A DNA stretch of 64,000 nucleotides, taken from positions 22,212 to 86,211 of the forward strand of contig NZ_LEKN01000039.1 in the NCBI RefSeq assembly GCF_009761395.1, read 5' to 3'. Source of the stretch: Ursidibacter maritimus (GTDB lineage: Bacteria; Pseudomonadota; Gammaproteobacteria; Enterobacterales; Pasteurellaceae). The translations under genes and the position numbers were made by a program. Every line of letters starts with the position of its first letter. Within the stretch, counting starts at the first letter, position 1. A model generated the notes under the pieces. The model was not told the origin of the DNA and did no database searches. It saw only the letters and a program-made list of their open reading frames with translations. Below are positions 37,907-46,572 of this stretch, piece after piece.

Positions 37907-38060
37907 AAAATGAACTCCTATAAAGCCGATATGATGAAAAAATTGTGCATATCCTATGCTAAATTTATGTAAATAGAAAGCAAGGAATGCGAACTAATGT
38001 CGATTTTTTATCTAAATTGTGATAGCTTTCTCAAGTTTTATTTATTTACGAGTATATCAA

Positions 38061-38948
38061 ATGAGTGACGACCAACAGAGCTTAAGCACTTCAGAAAAAA
38101 AATCATTTTTAAAATCCTTATTTAGCGGGCTATTTCAACAAGAACCTAAAAATCGTGAAGATCTTGTCGAAGTTATTCGTGATTCTGCTGAAAATGAGTT
38201 GATAGATAGCGACACTAAAGAAATGATCGAAGGGGTAATGGAGATCTCCGAATTGCGAGTTCGTGACATAATGATCCCACGTCCACAGATTGTTTTTATT
38301 GATGCTGATCAGCCATTAGATGCTTGTGTTGATATTATTATTGAATCGGCACACTCTCGTTTTCCTGTTATTAGAGATGGAAAAGATACCATTGAAGGTA
38401 TTTTATTAGCGAAAGAATTACTTAAATATCTGCGTTCAGATTCTGAGCCATTTAATATGGAAGAAATTTTACGTCCAGCGGTTATTGTGCCTGAGAGTAA
38501 GCGAGTCGATAGAATGTTGAAAGAATTCCGCTCAGAGCGTTTTCATATGGCAATTGTTGTCGATGAATTCGGTGCGGTTTCAGGATTAGTAACGATTGAA
38601 GATATTCTAGAGCAAATTGTCGGTAATATTGAAGATGAGTTCGACGAAGAAGAAATTGAGCCTATTCGCCAACTTTCTCAACATAGCTACGCCGTATTAG
38701 CATTAACTGATATAGAACGCTTTAATCAGCAATTTGCCACACAGTTTGATGATGAAGAAGTGGATACAGTTGGTGGTTTAGTCTTACAAGCCTTTGGCTA
38801 TTTACCAAAACGGGGAGAAACCATTGAGTTAAATGGCATCTTATTTAAGGTGACATCTGCTGATAGCCGTCGCTTAATTCAATTACGAGTGACCGTAAAC
38901 GATGAACAGCTTGAATTAATGCAGCAAAAAGATGGAAATTACGAGTAA
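38061..38948 (+). CDS. corC: CorC-family CBS-domain protein (magnesium/cobalt efflux-associated)
   Basis: The 295-residue soluble protein has a tandem CBS domain pair at about 70-190 ([17 protein letters not shown] begins the first) and a C-terminal CorC_HlyC transporter-associated domain ([19 protein letters not shown]). E. coli CorC (292 residues) affects magnesium and cobalt efflux, and is linked to Lnt. Here lnt starts 27 bases downstream, the conserved order. I chose ATG 38061 because [15 protein letters not shown] matches family N-termini; the upstream in-frame GTG at 38019 would add residues not found in homologues. Confidence 0.9.
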   Translation: MSDDQQSLSTSEKKSFLKSLFSGLFQQEPKNREDLVEVIRDSAENELIDSDTKEMIEGVMEISELRVRDIMIPRPQIVFIDADQPLDACVDIIIESAHSRFPVIRDGKDTIEGILLAKELLKYLRSDSEPFNMEEILRPAVIVPESKRVDRMLKEFRSERFHMAIVVDEFGAVSGLVTIEDILEQIVGNIEDEFDEEEIEPIRQLSQHSYAVLALTDIERFNQQFATQFDDEEVDTVGGLVLQAFGYLPKRGETIELNGILFKVTSADSRRLIQLRVTVNDEQLELMQQKDGNYE

Positions 38949-38975
38949 AAATAAGTTGTAGAGAAATAATACATA

Positions 38976-40502
38976 ATGGTTATTACAAAAAAATCATCAA
39001 ATCTTACCGCTTATCTTATTGGCTTAATTTCTGGCGGAATTGGTACGCTCGCTTATTCCCCATTTGACTACTGGGTAGTTGCTTTTCTCTCTGCAATAGG
39101 GTTGATTTGGGTAGCAACATTGGCGGAAAAGCGTACTGCGTTAATCGCTACGTTTTTATGGGCGGTTAGTTATTTTGCGATTGGCGTAAATTGGGTTCAC
39201 GTTAGTATGCTCCAGTTTGGCGGAGTGCCTGAAATTGTCAGTTATCTCGCCGTATTATTGTTAGCCTGTTATTTAGCAATTTATCCTTTATTATTCAGTT
39301 ACTTATTACAACGCTTTCAGTGGCATAGTCCTTGGATTATAGCCAGTGTCTTTACCTTTGCAGAATACTTTCGAGGTATCGTTTTTACGGGGTTCCCTTG
39401 GTTACAATTTGGTTATACACAAATTGATAGCCCCTTTTGGGGAATTGCTCCCTTATTTGGAGTGGAAGGGCTCACCTTTTTTGTGATGCTGATAAGCGGT
39501 TATATTGTGTGGATTTTTCGCAAATTTGCAAAAGATCATCAGTATCCAACCGCTTGTACCGCTAAGTTAGTGATGATATTACTTATCGCTTTTACTACAA
39601 AGTTTTTCTCTTTTATTGAAATAGATAAGCAGAAAGAGCCTACCACAATTAGCCTTGTTCAAGGAAACATTGAACAGAAAATGAAATGGGATCCAGCACA
39701 TTTTGATTTTACAGTGCAAACCTACTCTCGTTTAATTCAGCCATTATTAGGTAAGAGTGATATTATTGTATTGCCAGAATCTGCAATTCCAGCGTTAGAA
39801 CATCAAATTGAGCCGTTACTAACCCAGTTGGATCAAGTTGCTCAGATGAAGCAGAGCGAAATTATTATCGGTACGTTATATCAAAGCCAACAAGGATTAT
39901 TTAATAGTGCGGTGGTTTTAGGTAACCCTAAAGAACCTTATTCTTTATATAAATCAGCACGTTATAATAAGCATCATCTCGTTCCTTTTGGTGAATATGT
40001 ACCATTCGGACAATTATTAGATTGGATGAGAGAAGTGTTTATATTACCTATTAACTTATCTCAAGGTGATTTTGTCCAAGCACCATTATTAGTTGCTCAA
40101 CAGCGTTTTAATATGGCAATTTGCTATGAAATTATTTTTGGTCATCAAGTCCAACAAAATCAAAAGATGCATAATGCCGATTATTTATTGACGATTTCAA
40201 ATGATGCCTGGTTTGGTGAGAGTCAAGGCCCTTGGCAACATTTTCAAATGACGAGAATGAGAGCATTAGAACTGGGTAAACCACTTATTCGTGCGACAAA
40301 TACGGGAATTACTGCATTTGTCGATCATTTAGGGAAAGTTATCGCTCAATTGCCGCAGTTTGAAGCGACAACGTTAACGATGAAAATTTCTGCAACTAAA
40401 GGTGAAACTTTGTTTGCTCGGTTAGGGCATTGGAGTATTTTTATAATCAGTGGGTTATGCTTATTATTTGGCTTTTTTAAACGCAGAAAAATAAGTGTGT
40501 AA
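38976..40502 (+). CDS. lnt: Apolipoprotein N-acyltransferase
   Basis: The 508-residue protein has six to seven membrane helices in the first ~210 residues, followed by a periplasmic nitrilase-like domain and a last helix near 485. The catalytic triad is visible: Glu in LPESAIP (about 267), Lys in YNKHHLVPFGEY (about 329) and Cys in MAICYEIIFG (about 382). It adds the third acyl chain to the N-terminal Cys of lipoproteins, several of which are encoded in this window. It is cotranscribed with corC. Confidence 0.96.
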   Translation: MVITKKSSNLTAYLIGLISGGIGTLAYSPFDYWVVAFLSAIGLIWVATLAEKRTALIATFLWAVSYFAIGVNWVHVSMLQFGGVPEIVSYLAVLLLACYLAIYPLLFSYLLQRFQWHSPWIIASVFTFAEYFRGIVFTGFPWLQFGYTQIDSPFWGIAPLFGVEGLTFFVMLISGYIVWIFRKFAKDHQYPTACTAKLVMILLIAFTTKFFSFIEIDKQKEPTTISLVQGNIEQKMKWDPAHFDFTVQTYSRLIQPLLGKSDIIVLPESAIPALEHQIEPLLTQLDQVAQMKQSEIIIGTLYQSQQGLFNSAVVLGNPKEPYSLYKSARYNKHHLVPFGEYVPFGQLLDWMREVFILPINLSQGDFVQAPLLVAQQRFNMAICYEIIFGHQVQQNQKMHNADYLLTISNDAWFGESQGPWQHFQMTRMRALELGKPLIRATNTGITAFVDHLGKVIAQLPQFEATTLTMKISATKGETLFARLGHWSIFIISGLCLLFGFFKRRKISV

Positions 40503-40528
40503 TTTTTAATCAAATAAACTATTTTTAT

Positions 40529-40556
40529 GAACTTTCCAATAAATTCACGCACTAAC
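40529..40556 (+). promoter_or_regulatory. Sigma-E-type promoter upstream of rpoE
   Basis: GAACTT (40529-40534), 16 bases, then ACTAAC (40551-40556) closely resembles the autoregulated rpoE promoter of E. coli (GAACTTT...CTCTAAC). Transcription would start near 40563, about 45 bases before the rpoE start. The 5' leader contains the 12-base palindrome TCTACGCGTAGA (40577-40588). Confidence 0.7.
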
Positions 40557-40608
40557 ACAGCGTGCATTAGAAAGAATCTACGCGTAGAAGTTAGGAGAAC
40601 GCAAATAG

Positions 40609-41187
40609 ATGAGTGAACAAATAACCGATCAAGCATTGGTTGAACGCGCACAAAAAGGTGATAAAAAAGCATTTAATTTACTCGTCGTACGTTATCAAAA
40701 TAGAGTAGCAGGGCTGCTAACACGCTATGTCTCACGAGACGACATTCCTGATATTGTGCAAGAATCTTTTATTAAAGCCTATCGTTCATTAGAATCTTTT
40801 CGTGGCGAAAGTGCTTTTTATACTTGGCTTTACCGAATTGCTGTAAATACCGCTAAAAATCATTTAACTGCTTTAGGCAGAAGACCTCCTAAAGAAGATA
40901 TTCTCGCTGAAGATGCTGAAAGTTATGATAGTGGCGTTCAATTAAGAGAAGCAGATACCCCTGAAAATTTGGTGCTATCTGAAGAATTAAAACGTATCGT
41001 ATTTGATACGATTGAAAACTTACCTGATGAATTAAAAACTGCTATTACTTTGCGGGAAATTGAAGGGTTAAGTTATGAAGAAATTGCGGAGGTGATGCAG
41101 TGTCCTGTGGGGACTGTTCGCTCACGAATTTTTAGAGCTAGAGAAGCGATTGATGCGAAAGTTAATCCTTTAATGCAACAGATTTAA
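40609..41187 (+). CDS. rpoE: RNA polymerase sigma-E factor
   Basis: The 192-residue ECF sigma factor has region 2 at about 10-95 (DIPDIVQESFIKAYRSLESF and the -10-binding FYTWLYRIAVNTAKNHL) and region 4 at about 130-185 (LPDELKTAITLREIEGLSYEEIAEVMQCPVGTVRSRIFRAREA). It is close to E. coli RpoE (191). It directs the envelope stress response and is held by the anti-sigma factor RseA, encoded 18 bases downstream. A sigma-E-like promoter upstream predicts autoregulation. The ribosome binding site is TTAGGAGA. Confidence 0.96.
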   Translation: MSEQITDQALVERAQKGDKKAFNLLVVRYQNRVAGLLTRYVSRDDIPDIVQESFIKAYRSLESFRGESAFYTWLYRIAVNTAKNHLTALGRRPPKEDILAEDAESYDSGVQLREADTPENLVLSEELKRIVFDTIENLPDELKTAITLREIEGLSYEEIAEVMQCPVGTVRSRIFRAREAIDAKVNPLMQQI

Positions 41188-41205
41188 ATATCATTGGAGT
41201 TATCT

Positions 41206-41802
41206 ATGCAACAACGAGAAACACTTTCCGCCTATATGGATGGACATAATGTGAATGGAGAATTTACCGATACATTATGTAAAAGTGAAGAACTACAAAA
41301 AAAATGGGCAAGTTATCACGCAGTTCGTAGTGTGATGCGTGGTGAAGATATTCTTTTAGGCAATGATTTCTCTGCGAAGATGGAAGCCTTGCTTGAAAAT
41401 GAAGAGATTGAAAAATCTGCTGAAAGTGTAAAACCTAAAGGCTTGTTACTCAAATTAAAACGTTGGGGCGCACCATTAATGCAAGCAGGTATTGCAGCTT
41501 CTGTATGTTTGATGGCAGTTATAGGTTTTAATACCTTTAATAATGGTGAAGAAGTTGCCACAACTGAACAGCCTACATTACAAACTCTACCATTTACTAA
41601 TTCTGTTCAACAAGTTAGTTATAATGCACCAGCAAAAGACCAACCAACTGAGCAACAGTTAGAGTATCAACAACGTAGAATCAACGCGTTACTACAAAAT
41701 CACGAATTACAACGCCGTACAAGTGCAGGTACTGTAGTGTTAAGTGAAGAAGAAAAATCCAAAGCACAAACTTCTTCAACAGAAACAAATAAAAATGAGT
41801 AA
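41206..41802 (+). CDS. rseA: Sigma-E anti-sigma factor RseA
   Basis: The 198-residue protein has an N-terminal anti-sigma domain (about 1-85; LSAYMDGHNVNGEFTDTL and a WASYHAVRSVMRGE helix). One membrane helix lies at about 91-113, and a periplasmic, glutamine-rich tail follows. RseA binds sigma-E at the inner membrane and is cleaved by DegS and RseP under envelope stress. The ATG at 41206 follows GGAG at 41197; the in-frame TTG at 41194 is unlikely. In E. coli and H. influenzae rseB follows rseA, but here an IS481-type relic begins about 48 bases after the stop and no rseB is seen. Confidence 0.9.
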   Translation: MQQRETLSAYMDGHNVNGEFTDTLCKSEELQKKWASYHAVRSVMRGEDILLGNDFSAKMEALLENEEIEKSAESVKPKGLLLKLKRWGAPLMQAGIAASVCLMAVIGFNTFNNGEEVATTEQPTLQTLPFTNSVQQVSYNAPAKDQPTEQQLEYQQRRINALLQNHELQRRTSAGTVVLSEEEKSKAQTSSTETNKNE

Positions 41803-41849
41803 CTTGAATTCTAAAACTAACTGTAACGCTTTATTAAATTAGATATAGA

Positions 41850-42470
41850 AGATCAGATTTGATCTGGCAATCCACTCTAAAAAATGAGAGTTCCCCCGTT
41901 TAGAATATGAGTGTATAAATTCAATCTAAACAAAAAGGAAACTCTCATATTTTATTCTAACAAAAATACAAAACTCGTTTATTAAACTTAGCACAAGAGC
42001 AAAGGAATATTTCTAAAGCAAGCTAATAGGAATAGGCTGAGATACATTCTATTAATACAAGGACATGGCTCAACGTTAACCAATCCCTAGCTATCTTAGT
42101 TCACAAGATACCTTCTATTTGACGAAAATTAAGGGAACTGAGCATATTTATCAACAGACCTTTATTGATAAGTCGCATTTGCAAAACCGTGTAGGATTAA
42201 AACACCTATCACCTCTGTCTTACATAAGACAATCTTACAAGACAAGTGGCATTTAGGAAGAAGATTTAGCGGCATTAAAATGCTGATTTAGATGAATGGT
42301 TAATGTATTATAACGATTATTAGGCTCATCAAGGAAAAATGTGTTGTGGTAGAACACCAACGATAACATTACTTAATGGAAAACCGATTTGAACGGGAAA
42401 GAATTTAAGCTCAAACTAATCTGACCGAAACTGTAATGTTAAACGGGTACTGTCAGATTAGGTTTGATTT
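41850..42470 (+). pseudogene. Degraded IS481-type insertion sequence
   Basis: This stretch has no intact gene but preserves pieces of an IS481-family transposase in order. QKYKTRLLNLAQE and NISKA (about 41960-42025) match the N-terminal HTH region. YLSSQDTFYLTKIKGTEHI plus YQQTFID (about 42090-42173) match the start of the integrase core. LDEWLMYYNDY, AHQGKMCCGRTPTITLLNGK and GKNLSSN (about 42285-42415) match the C-terminus. These pieces are broken by stops, frameshifts and an internal deletion; the total of about 620 bases compares with roughly 1 kb for an intact element. Terminal inverted repeats are recognisable: GATCTGGCAA near 41861 versus AATCTGACAG (minus strand) near 42450. It lies at the expected place of rseB. 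Confidence 0.82.
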
Positions 42471-42482
42471 TCTAGAATCAAG

Positions 42483-43634
42483 CTATTTCAATTGCTCTTC
42501 AATAATTCCACCACCTAAGCAAACTTCTCCTTGATAGAAAACAGCGGATTGCCCTGGTGTTACTGCAATTTGTGGTTCATCAAAAACAACTCGAATGTTT
42601 TCATCATCAATAGGAATAATTTCACAAGAAATATCTGCCTGGCGATAACGTGTTTTTACAGTACAACGTAAATTTTCTCGAATAGCTTGGCGATCAACCC
42701 AATGTAATTGGCTTGCAATTAATCCTGTGGAAAGTAACGCTGAATTATCTTGTCCTTGAGCAACAATCAATACATTATTGATCAGATCTTTTTCAACCAC
42801 ATACCACGCATTTTCACTCGCACCTTTCACTCCACCAATGCCTAAGCCTTTGCGTTGCCCTAGCGTGTGATACATTAAACCATCGTGGCGACCAATAACT
42901 TGACCATCCACTGTTTTAATATCTCCCGCTTGTGCAGGTAAATAGCGAGCTAAGAAATCTTTAAATTTCCGTTCACCAATAAAACAAATTCCCGTAGAGT
43001 CTTTTTTCTTTGCAGTAGCTAGTCCCAGATCTTCTGCGATAGCCCTTACAATTGGTTTTTCAATGTTTCCCACTGGAAAAAGACTTTGAGCTACCTGCTG
43101 TTCACTCAAAGTGTAAAGAAAATAACTCTGATCTTTATTGCTATCTAACCCACGCAGTAATTTAGGTTGCTGATCCAAGGCTGGACGGCGAACATAATGC
43201 CCTGTTGCAATAAAATCTGCCCCGAGATCTTCAGCTGCATATTCTAAGAATGCTTTAAACTTGATTTCTTTATTACATAAAATATCCGGGTTAGGTGTCC
43301 GACCTTCTTTGTATTCAGCAAGGAAATGTTCAAAAACATTATCCCAATACTCTGCTGCAAAGTTAATTTTATGTAATTTAATCCCTAATTTATCGCAAAC
43401 TGCTTGAGCATCGGCTAAATCGGCAGCTGCGGTACAATAATCTGTATCGTCATCTTCTTCCCAATTTTTCATAAACAAGCCTTCTACTTGATAGCCTTGT
43501 TGTTGCAAAATAAAAGCTGAAACGGAAGAATCTACACCACCCGACATTCCACAAATTACTTTTTTATTTGCGTTTTCCGCCAGTTGCTGTTCTGTTAGTT
43601 TAGGAAAATGGTTTTCGTAAGTTTTTGATTTCAT
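42483..43634 (-). CDS. mnmA: tRNA-specific 2-thiouridylase MnmA
   Basis: The 383-residue enzyme has the PP-loop [12 protein letters not shown] at about 29-40, [18 protein letters not shown], and the catalytic cysteine in [11 protein letters not shown] (about 112). The second cysteine is in [12 protein letters not shown] (about 210). It places sulfur on U34 of tRNAs for Lys, Glu and Gln, using TusE or a similar sulfur donor. It is the last of a minus-strand run of genes and starts 10 bases after an orphan gene of unknown function. Confidence 0.96.
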   Translation of the reverse strand: MKSKTYENHFPKLTEQQLAENANKKVICGMSGGVDSSVSAFILQQQGYQVEGLFMKNWEEDDDTDYCTAAADLADAQAVCDKLGIKLHKINFAAEYWDNVFEHFLAEYKEGRTPNPDILCNKEIKFKAFLEYAAEDLGADFIATGHYVRRPALDQQPKLLRGLDSNKDQSYFLYTLSEQQVAQSLFPVGNIEKPIVRAIAEDLGLATAKKKDSTGICFIGERKFKDFLARYLPAQAGDIKTVDGQVIGRHDGLMYHTLGQRKGLGIGGVKGASENAWYVVEKDLINNVLIVAQGQDNSALLSTGLIASQLHWVDRQAIRENLRCTVKTRYRQADISCEIIPIDDENIRVVFDEPQIAVTPGQSAVFYQGEVCLGGGIIEEQLK

Positions 43635-43644
43635 TGATTATCTA

Positions 43645-44079
43645 CTATTCTTCGAAAGAAAAAAAATTATTTCTAATACAGGTTTCTAAATCTAGAGTTC
43701 TTTCATTAAAAAGTTTAAATAAAAGAGTAATACTATTTCCTTCCAGATGAATAATTTTACCTAGCCCATAATATTGATGTTCAATCAAATTACCTATAAA
43801 TAAATGTTTGCTAATTTCTTTTCCATAAGATATTTCATATACTTTTTGCAATGGCTCTATTTGATTTAGAACTTTTTTAGTTCTTTTATAAATTTCAGAA
43901 ACAGAATAGTGTTCACAATACCGGGAACCATAGCATTTCTTATACAAAATACGACATTGCTGGAAATCATCATCAACATAATATTTACACTTGCGTCTAT
44001 CTCTCTTAGGCTCATCTTCCGCTTTACGAAGATACTCTACGTGCCAAGGAGATCCAGATAACATACCTCTTCTGCTCAT
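43645..44079 (-). CDS. Unrecognised protein: cysteine-rich N-terminus plus small barrel-like C-terminus
   Basis: I cannot name this 144-residue protein. The start SRRGMLSGSPWHVEYLRKAE is followed by spaced cysteines in RRKCKYY, QQCRILYKKCYGSRYCEHY (four cysteines between about 29 and 56), compatible with a zinc site. The C-terminal third, LFIGNLIEHQYYGLGKII to the end, has the GxxVxHxxFGxGxI pattern of small Tudor/SH3-like barrels seen in some helicase C-termini. Similar short proteins occur scattered in Firmicutes, as far as I recall, so transfer is possible. It sits between the ADP-ribosylglycohydrolase gene (53 bases upstream) and mnmA (10 bases downstream). Confidence 0.6.
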   Translation of the reverse strand: MSRRGMLSGSPWHVEYLRKAEDEPKRDRRKCKYYVDDDFQQCRILYKKCYGSRYCEHYSVSEIYKRTKKVLNQIEPLQKVYEISYGKEISKHLFIGNLIEHQYYGLGKIIHLEGNSITLLFKLFNERTLDLETCIRNNFFSFEE

Positions 44080-44131
44080 TAATTACTCTCAAGTGCTCTA
44101 AAAACCTTATATTCTCATCTAAGAAACTAAT

Positions 44132-45085
44132 TCACTCTATTATGTTATATCTCTTGGATAAGCATTTAGCAAGAATATTAATTTGTTCTTTTTTGACTAA
44201 TATCTTAATCCACTCTGTTGGAATCGCATCAAAGCCATAAAATAACCCAGCTAATCCGCCTGTTACTGCCGCAGTAGTATCTGTATCTAGCCCTAAATTC
44301 ACTGCTTTTAGTACAGCATCTCGATAGTTATCTGTGGTCAATAAACACCAAATACTCGCTTCTAATGTATGAATAACGTAACCACTACTTTGGATTTCGT
44401 CTTCTGAAAGATGTGAAATGTCACCCAAAACTAACCGCTTAAATGGCTCAATTTCTGAAATTTCTACATCTTGGATAAAAGAGGCAATTCTTTCATTAAC
44501 ATTCTGATATGCTATAAATTTGTCATTTTTTTTGAGTAATTCAGCCGCAAACTCCAGATAATACAAACAAGCAAAATGGCTACGAATATGTCTATGCGTT
44601 AAGCTAGACACAGCACAGATTGTCGAAAAACGCTCCTTTAAAGGCATATCTTTCACTTCAAAGAGCAAAGGTAAAATTCGCATCAATGCCCCATTGCCAT
44701 TATCCATTACATCTTTTCCACCACATTCTTGTGCAGGAATGCCCTGAATATATCTTGCTAGAGATTGTCGGGTAATGATTCCAATATCAAAGACTTCATT
44801 ATATGGTGTCCAATACGCTTGTGTCATCCATTGAACACATTTCTGAGCAATATCCTCTAAGTTAAAGCCATTAGTGAGTGATTCAGCTAGACAAAATGTC
44901 ATTGAGCTATCATCAGACCAAGTGCCTTCAGGTTGATTATAAGTACCATATCCTTGCATTTCAGTTACAGGATATAAACGCAAATATTCTCGGCTTTTAA
45001 ATTCAACGGGTACACCTAAAGCATCAGCGACTGAAACACCGAACAAAATAGCTTTGGCTTGTTCATATAAATTAGGATTCGTCAT
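44132..45085 (-). CDS. ADP-ribosylglycohydrolase family protein
   Basis: The 317-residue protein matches the DraG/ARH family (PF03747). GVSVADALGVPVEF begins the fold. WSDDSSMTFCLAESL supplies the first metal-binding acidic cluster. GNGALMRILPL and the late GLDTDTTAAVTGGLAGLFYG, with the second acidic pair, complete the binuclear Mg/Mn site. Such enzymes remove ADP-ribose from proteins (Arg, Ser) or from nucleic acids, or hydrolyse related compounds. No ADP-ribosyltransferase is recognisable nearby, except that sirtuins lie 23 kb away. It begins 10 bases after nqrM, so it may be read from the nqr-apbE-nqrM transcript. Confidence 0.88.
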   Translation of the reverse strand: MTNPNLYEQAKAILFGVSVADALGVPVEFKSREYLRLYPVTEMQGYGTYNQPEGTWSDDSSMTFCLAESLTNGFNLEDIAQKCVQWMTQAYWTPYNEVFDIGIITRQSLARYIQGIPAQECGGKDVMDNGNGALMRILPLLFEVKDMPLKERFSTICAVSSLTHRHIRSHFACLYYLEFAAELLKKNDKFIAYQNVNERIASFIQDVEISEIEPFKRLVLGDISHLSEDEIQSSGYVIHTLEASIWCLLTTDNYRDAVLKAVNLGLDTDTTAAVTGGLAGLFYGFDAIPTEWIKILVKKEQINILAKCLSKRYNIIE

Positions 45086-45095
45086 TTTTATCCTA

Positions 45096-45350
45096 TTACT
45101 TCACTTCATAAAACTGAGTTTCTTTTTTAGCGAATTTCTGCTCATATTCAACTTTTGCATCTTCATCGCCTGCAGCTAACTTAGCTTGTAAATTATCGCA
45201 AGGTTCTTCACAGTCGCACATTTTTTTCATTCCTAGTGCAGTAATACCGCCACAGCTACCTTTAATGGTTTTACCTTTAATAATAAAACCAATCGACATC
45301 ATAAATACGATAGCAACAAAAAATCCGAAGGTGAGTAAGATAGTTTCCAT
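45096..45350 (-). CDS. nqrM: Na+-NQR maturation factor NqrM
   Basis: A short 84-residue protein with one N-terminal membrane helix (about 5-25) and a cysteine set, SCGG and KMCDCEEPC, typical of NqrM (formerly DUF539). NqrM is needed to assemble Na+-translocating NADH:quinone reductase, probably by delivering iron to the cysteine cage between NqrD and NqrE. It lies 18 bases after apbE, at the end of the nqr gene group, the usual place. Confidence 0.93.
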   Translation of the reverse strand: METILLTFGFFVAIVFMMSIGFIIKGKTIKGSCGGITALGMKKMCDCEEPCDNLQAKLAAGDEDAKVEYEQKFAKKETQFYEVK

Positions 45351-45368
45351 TTGTTTTCCTTTTATTTG

Positions 45369-46433
45369 TTATTCTTTAATAAGTTTTTTAAATTCACTCG
45401 ACATTTTTGTTTCATACTCTTGACCATTTTTAATAATTAAAAATACAGCCAGTTTCTCTCGTTCGGCGACTTCAAGAGCTTTATCTGCACCAAGAACAAA
45501 TAATCCTGTTGATAAGCCATCAGCTGTCATTGTTGTCGGAGCAAATACCGTAATCGATGCAAGATTATGGCTAATTGGACGTAACATTTTGGGATCAATA
45601 ATATGTGATAAGCGATTGCCTTGCTCATCTTCAAAATAGTTGCGGTAATTTCCTGATGTTGCCATTCCTAAATTGTGTAATGGTACGGCAATTTGCACAG
45701 ATGTGCCTTGTGTAAATTCTGGCTTCTCAATCGCTATTGTCCAAGGTTGTTTTTTCAAATTATTACCTTTTCCATAAATCTCACCGCCAATCTCAACAAG
45801 ATAATTTTCAAGACCCAAGCTATTTAGGTAGTCAGCGACTTTATCCACCCCAAAACCTTTTGCGATCGATGAGAGATCTACATAGAGGTTTGGCTCTTTC
45901 TTCTGTAAGAATGCGTTGCCATTTTGTCTGTCATTATTTTCAAAACCAACAATGAGTTTTTCAATCCCTACGGATTTTGCCCTCTCTGCAATTTGTTCTG
46001 CCGTTGGAACCTTATTTAAACGTTTATCTGGACCAAACCCCCATAAATTAACCAAAGGACCAATAGTAATATCTAAAGCCCCATCTGTTACTTTATTTAA
46101 ACGAATACCTTCTTCAACCACTAAAGCAAAATCTTTGGCAACGCTAAATGAGCTATCTACTGTATCATATTGATTAAATTGGCTAATTTGAGATTCTCTT
46201 TGATAAGTGGACATTTGGTTATTTACTTCTTTCAAGAGCTCATCTAATTCTTTTTGAATCGCTTCAGGTATCGGTAAGTTCTTTATACTCCCATCATCAA
46301 TATATTTGACGTGGTAAGTTGTGCCCATTGTTTTCCCTTCCAATAAAACCTGCTCAGGTTCTTTGTTACAAGCGGTGAGTAAAAGGGTAAAGATTGCAAA
46401 AGCAAATCCTGCAGATAATTTTTTTATTCTCAC
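45369..46433 (-). CDS. apbE: FAD:protein FMN transferase ApbE
   Basis: The 354-residue lipoprotein has a lipobox LLTAC near residue 22 and an ApbE domain. TMGTTYHVKY is near the start, VDLSSIAKGFGVDKVADYL (about 183-201) contacts FAD, and GGEIYGKG follows, with the metal-binding Asp/Thr in TMTADGLSTGLFVLG near 310. It attaches FMN covalently to threonine in S(G/A)AT motifs. Both targets are encoded upstream: NqrC with SGATLTSK and NqrB with SGATALS. It is preceded by a paired uptake-signal hairpin that separates it from nqrF. Confidence 0.95.
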   Translation of the reverse strand: MRIKKLSAGFAFAIFTLLLTACNKEPEQVLLEGKTMGTTYHVKYIDDGSIKNLPIPEAIQKELDELLKEVNNQMSTYQRESQISQFNQYDTVDSSFSVAKDFALVVEEGIRLNKVTDGALDITIGPLVNLWGFGPDKRLNKVPTAEQIAERAKSVGIEKLIVGFENNDRQNGNAFLQKKEPNLYVDLSSIAKGFGVDKVADYLNSLGLENYLVEIGGEIYGKGNNLKKQPWTIAIEKPEFTQGTSVQIAVPLHNLGMATSGNYRNYFEDEQGNRLSHIIDPKMLRPISHNLASITVFAPTTMTADGLSTGLFVLGADKALEVAEREKLAVFLIIKNGQEYETKMSSEFKKLIKE

Positions 46434-46509
46434 AAAAGCTCCTTAAAGACAAAAAATAAGCAAAAAAATATTCAATTGAAATATATTTTTGATTATTTTT
46501 TAAATGGTC

Positions 46510-46552
46510 AAGCGGTCATTTCTTGCAAAAATTTTACACGAACTGACCGCTT
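46510..46552 (-). terminator. Paired uptake-signal hairpin between nqrF and apbE
   Basis: AAGCGGTCA (46510-46518) and TGACCGCTT (46544-46552) form a 9-bp stem. Located after the nqrF stop, it is a likely full or partial terminator of the nqrA-F transcript before apbE-nqrM. Confidence 0.65.
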
Positions 46553-46572
46553 ATTTAATTTAGATTGTAGTG

